Assembly (NCBI GenBank): GCA_900557045.1 | Contig: USQY01000042.1 | Span: 1-15,675 of the forward strand | Reading direction: 5' to 3' | Length of the DNA: 15,675 nt | Source: an uncultured Clostridium sp. | GTDB lineage: Bacteria > Bacillota > Clostridia > TANB77 > CAG-508 | In this document: positions 13,500 to 15,675 of the stretch, piece by piece | Layout: every line of letters begins with the position of its first letter | How positions within the stretch are numbered: the first letter of the stretch is position 1 | Translations under genes and position numbers: made by a program | Notes under the pieces: model-generated | Told to the model about the DNA's origin: nothing | The model's database searches: none | Seen by the model: only the letters and a program-made list of their open reading frames with translations

Positions 13500-14471
13500 A
13501 TGAAACTAGAACAAAATGATTCACCACTAATATTTTCATCAACATCTTTACCAGATGTTTTTTTTACAGAATATTTATCATATGCAGATGGTAATTACAT
13601 AAAAATATATTTATATATGGTATTTCTTGCTAAATACGGAAAAGATATAAAGGTAAATGATCTTGCAAAAAAATTACAACTTCCATTAAAGGTTATTCAA
13701 GATGGTATCAAATTTTGGGAAGAACAAAAAATTATCACAAAAAAGAACACTGGATATATTTTAAACAATTTACAAGAAATAGAACTTCATAAATTATATA
13801 ATCCAAAAATCACATCTTCACCAGAAGAATTAGCTAAAACAGCTAAAAACCAATATCGTTCAAAAGCAATAGAAAATATAAATAACGAATTTTTCCAAGG
13901 AATAATGTCACCATCATGGTATAGTGATATTGACTTATGGTTTAAAAAGTATAAATTTGATGAAGAAGTTATGATAGCTCTTTTCAGATATTGTTTTAAC
14001 CGTTCTGCTCTTCATAGAAACTATATTCAAACAGTTGCAGAAGCTTGGTCTCAAAATAATATTAAAACTTTTAATGATTTAGAGTTATATGAACAAAAAC
14101 AGGAAAAATTAAAATCTTTAAGTTCAACTATTTCTAAAAAATTAAATTTAAATAGACAATTATCACAATATGAAGAAGGCTATGTTTCAAGATGGAATAT
14201 AGAATATGGATATAATTTTGATATAATTGAACTTGCCTTGAAAAAAACAACTTCAAAAGCTAATTTTAATTTTGATTACTTAGATAAAATATTAACAGAT
14301 TGGCATGATAGAAAGCTTAAAACCCCTGATGCCGTAAATAATTATTTATTACAAGCAAAAACACAAACTCAAAATATTAAAAAGCTTGAAAAGCAAACTG
14401 GTTATACAAATTATGAGCAAAGAGAACGTTCAAATTGGGATAATTTTTATGCAAATAATTCTACTTTATAA
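13500..14471 (+). CDS. DnaD-domain primosome protein
   Basis: DnaD-type proteins help load the replicative helicase at origins and restart sites. The 323-aa protein has an N-terminal winged-helix region (about 18-95: YIKIYLYMVFLAKYG, VNDLAKKLQLP, IKFWEEQKIITK) and two DnaD-like helical domains (about 122-200 and 215-285). The second ends FDYLDKILTDWHDRKLKT, the conserved YxxxI(L)xxW motif. GGAGG precedes the ATG. Next to it lies a DnaI/DnaC-like ATPase gene, the usual chromosomal primosome pair of Clostridia and Bacilli. It is host, not element, DNA. Confidence 0.88.
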   Translation: MKLEQNDSPLIFSSTSLPDVFFTEYLSYADGNYIKIYLYMVFLAKYGKDIKVNDLAKKLQLPLKVIQDGIKFWEEQKIITKKNTGYILNNLQEIELHKLYNPKITSSPEELAKTAKNQYRSKAIENINNEFFQGIMSPSWYSDIDLWFKKYKFDEEVMIALFRYCFNRSALHRNYIQTVAEAWSQNNIKTFNDLELYEQKQEKLKSLSSTISKKLNLNRQLSQYEEGYVSRWNIEYGYNFDIIELALKKTTSKANFNFDYLDKILTDWHDRKLKTPDAVNNYLLQAKTQTQNIKKLEKQTGYTNYEQRERSNWDNFYANNSTL

Positions 14472-14490
14472 TAAAGAATGGAGTGAAGAA

Positions 14491-15492
14491 ATGAATAATA
14501 CTATAATTACAAATGTTCTTAAAGAATATGAAAAGAAAAGATTATCTGCAGAAAAAAATTTAGAAGAAAGAAAAAATAAATTATATTCCGAAAACCCTAG
14601 ACTTCAAGAAATTGACGATGAATTATTCAAATTAGGAATATCAACCGCAAAAAATTTAATATTATCAAATTCTCCTGAATTATTGCAAGAATTGAATATT
14701 AAAGTAGAAAATTTAAAAGAGGAAAAAGCACAAATACTAAAGGTTTTAAATTTACCAAATGATTTTTTATCACCAAATTATTCATGTAAATTATGTAATG
14801 ATACTGGATATATACAAGATAATTATAATTCAATAATGTGCAACTGTCTTAAACAAGAAATTTTTAATATAGAATACAATAAATCAAATCTTTCAAACTT
14901 AGAAAATCAAAATTTTGAAAACTTTTCCTCAGAAAAATATTCTGATAAAATCGATAAAGACAAATACAATTCTGAAATTTCTCCTAGGGAAAACATTAAT
15001 TTAATAAAAAATATTTGTCTAAATTTTATTAAAAACTTTGATGATCCTAATGAAAAAAATTTATTATTTACAGGAAATACTGGTTTAGGTAAAACATTTT
15101 TATCTAGCTGTATTGCTAAAGAAATTATTCAAAAAGATAAAACCGTTCTTTATCAAACAGCTCCTATAATGCTAGATACTATTATTGATTATAAATTTAA
15201 CAAAAATAATATTTCCGATACCACATATAAAAATTTATTAGATGTTGATTTATTAATAATAGATGATTTAGGTACAGAATCATTAAATAATATCAAATTC
15301 ACTGAATTATTTAATATTATAAATTCACGTTTACTAAATCAAAATAACAAATGTTTAAAAACTATTATATCTACTAATTTAAGTTTGCCTATTTTAAATA
15401 AAACTTATGGTGAGCGTATTACTTCAAGACTTATTGGAAATTATAATATATGTCGTTTTTTCGGTGAAGACTTAAGATTTATTAATAGATAA
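14491..15492 (+). CDS. DnaI/DnaC-like helicase loader ATPase
   Basis: AAA+ ATPase that loads the replicative helicase. The chosen start (ATG 14491) follows GGAG by seven bases and lies 19 bases after the dnaD-like stop; 35 residues of upstream open frame overlap that gene and lack a ribosome site. The 333-aa protein has a helical N-terminus (1-90), a zinc-finger-like CKLCNDTG...CNC cluster (C99, C102, C117, C119), Walker A GNTGLGKT (195-202), Walker B LLIIDD (254-259), a sensor ISTNLS (293-298) and a C-terminal RLIGNYNI and FFGEDLR. The Zn cluster before the AAA+ domain is typical of DnaI-like loaders. Paired with the DnaD-like gene in one operon. Confidence 0.9.
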   Translation: MNNTIITNVLKEYEKKRLSAEKNLEERKNKLYSENPRLQEIDDELFKLGISTAKNLILSNSPELLQELNIKVENLKEEKAQILKVLNLPNDFLSPNYSCKLCNDTGYIQDNYNSIMCNCLKQEIFNIEYNKSNLSNLENQNFENFSSEKYSDKIDKDKYNSEISPRENINLIKNICLNFIKNFDDPNEKNLLFTGNTGLGKTFLSSCIAKEIIQKDKTVLYQTAPIMLDTIIDYKFNKNNISDTTYKNLLDVDLLIIDDLGTESLNNIKFTELFNIINSRLLNQNNKCLKTIISTNLSLPILNKTYGERITSRLIGNYNICRFFGEDLRFINR

Positions 15493-15507
15493 AATTAGAT
15501 AACTATT

Positions 15508-15545
15508 AATGAATAATTTAATTTTTAGAAAAAAGATTATTCATT
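15508..15545 (+). terminator. Weak hairpin after the primosome operon
   Basis: AATGAATAAT (15508-15517) pairs with ATTATTCATT (15536-15545) across an 18-nt loop. The following sequence is ATTTAAT rather than a clean T run, so it is a weak terminator candidate. The rest, to 15675, is very AT-rich non-coding DNA with a lone TATAAT (15599-15604) and no good -35; no gene is seen. Confidence 0.4.
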
Positions 15546-15675
15546 ATTTAATAAAAAAAATAAATTAATAATTATTCAATAAAAATAAAATTTTTCTATA
15601 TAATTTAATTATTAATTAATCTGTTGTGCTAGTTAATCTATACACATATTGAAAATGCTATCCAATATTTTTTAA

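Noticed and set aside
14386..14490. 35-codon extension of the helicase-loader gene
   Set aside because: Overlaps the dnaD-like gene in another frame; GGAG and the family N-terminus support 14491.

Overview
The window is AT-rich DNA from a low-GC Gram-positive bacterium (Bacillota, most likely Clostridia; the genus cannot be named from sequence alone). The evidence is strong AGGAGG-type ribosome sites, tRNA genes with encoded CCA, a DnaD/DnaI-type primosome pair and a Fic/AbiTii/MobC cargo typical of this group. Codon use is strongly A/T-ending throughout.

Layout: (1) 1-1061 is chromosome, with a membrane-anchored polysaccharide deacetylase and its terminator. (2) 1062-10237 is a complete integrative mobilizable element (IME) of about 9.2 kb, inserted in the 3' end of a tRNA-Pro(TGG) gene and bounded by a 16-bp direct repeat of that tRNA end. 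(3) 10222-15675 is chromosome again: tRNA-Pro, tRNA-Arg(ACG), a leftward HtrA-protease / FAD-Rieske oxidoreductase operon, and a rightward dnaD-like / dnaI-like pair.

Inside the IME two divergent transcription units meet at 3473-3765. Leftward run an XRE-type repressor, a class II Fic protein, an AbiTii-domain protein and a 70-aa membrane protein. Rightward run an excisionase-like HTH protein, a 51-aa protein, a replisome-organizer-like replication protein, a tyrosine integrase, a candidate oriT, MobC, a MOB relaxase, and a MobB-like membrane protein nested out of frame inside the relaxase gene. Four copies of a 15-bp palindrome (consensus TATCCATTTTGGATA) lie in the divergent region. One sits exactly in the -35/-10 spacer of each of the two promoters, so a single repressor probably controls both the mobility genes and the conflict genes. 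There is no conjugation (T4SS) apparatus, so transfer would need a helper element.

Beyond the mobility genes, a separate cargo unit (7817-10050) has its own strong promoter, a long leader with a perfect 29-bp dyad, a 549-aa protein with a transglutaminase/papain-like Cys-His core, and a 140-aa partner ending in a cationic amphipathic helix. The two most interesting candidate systems are the Fic-AbiTii-membrane protein cluster, whose last two proteins share an IGDxNKxKN motif, and this cysteine-enzyme pair. Both are functional inferences from sequence.
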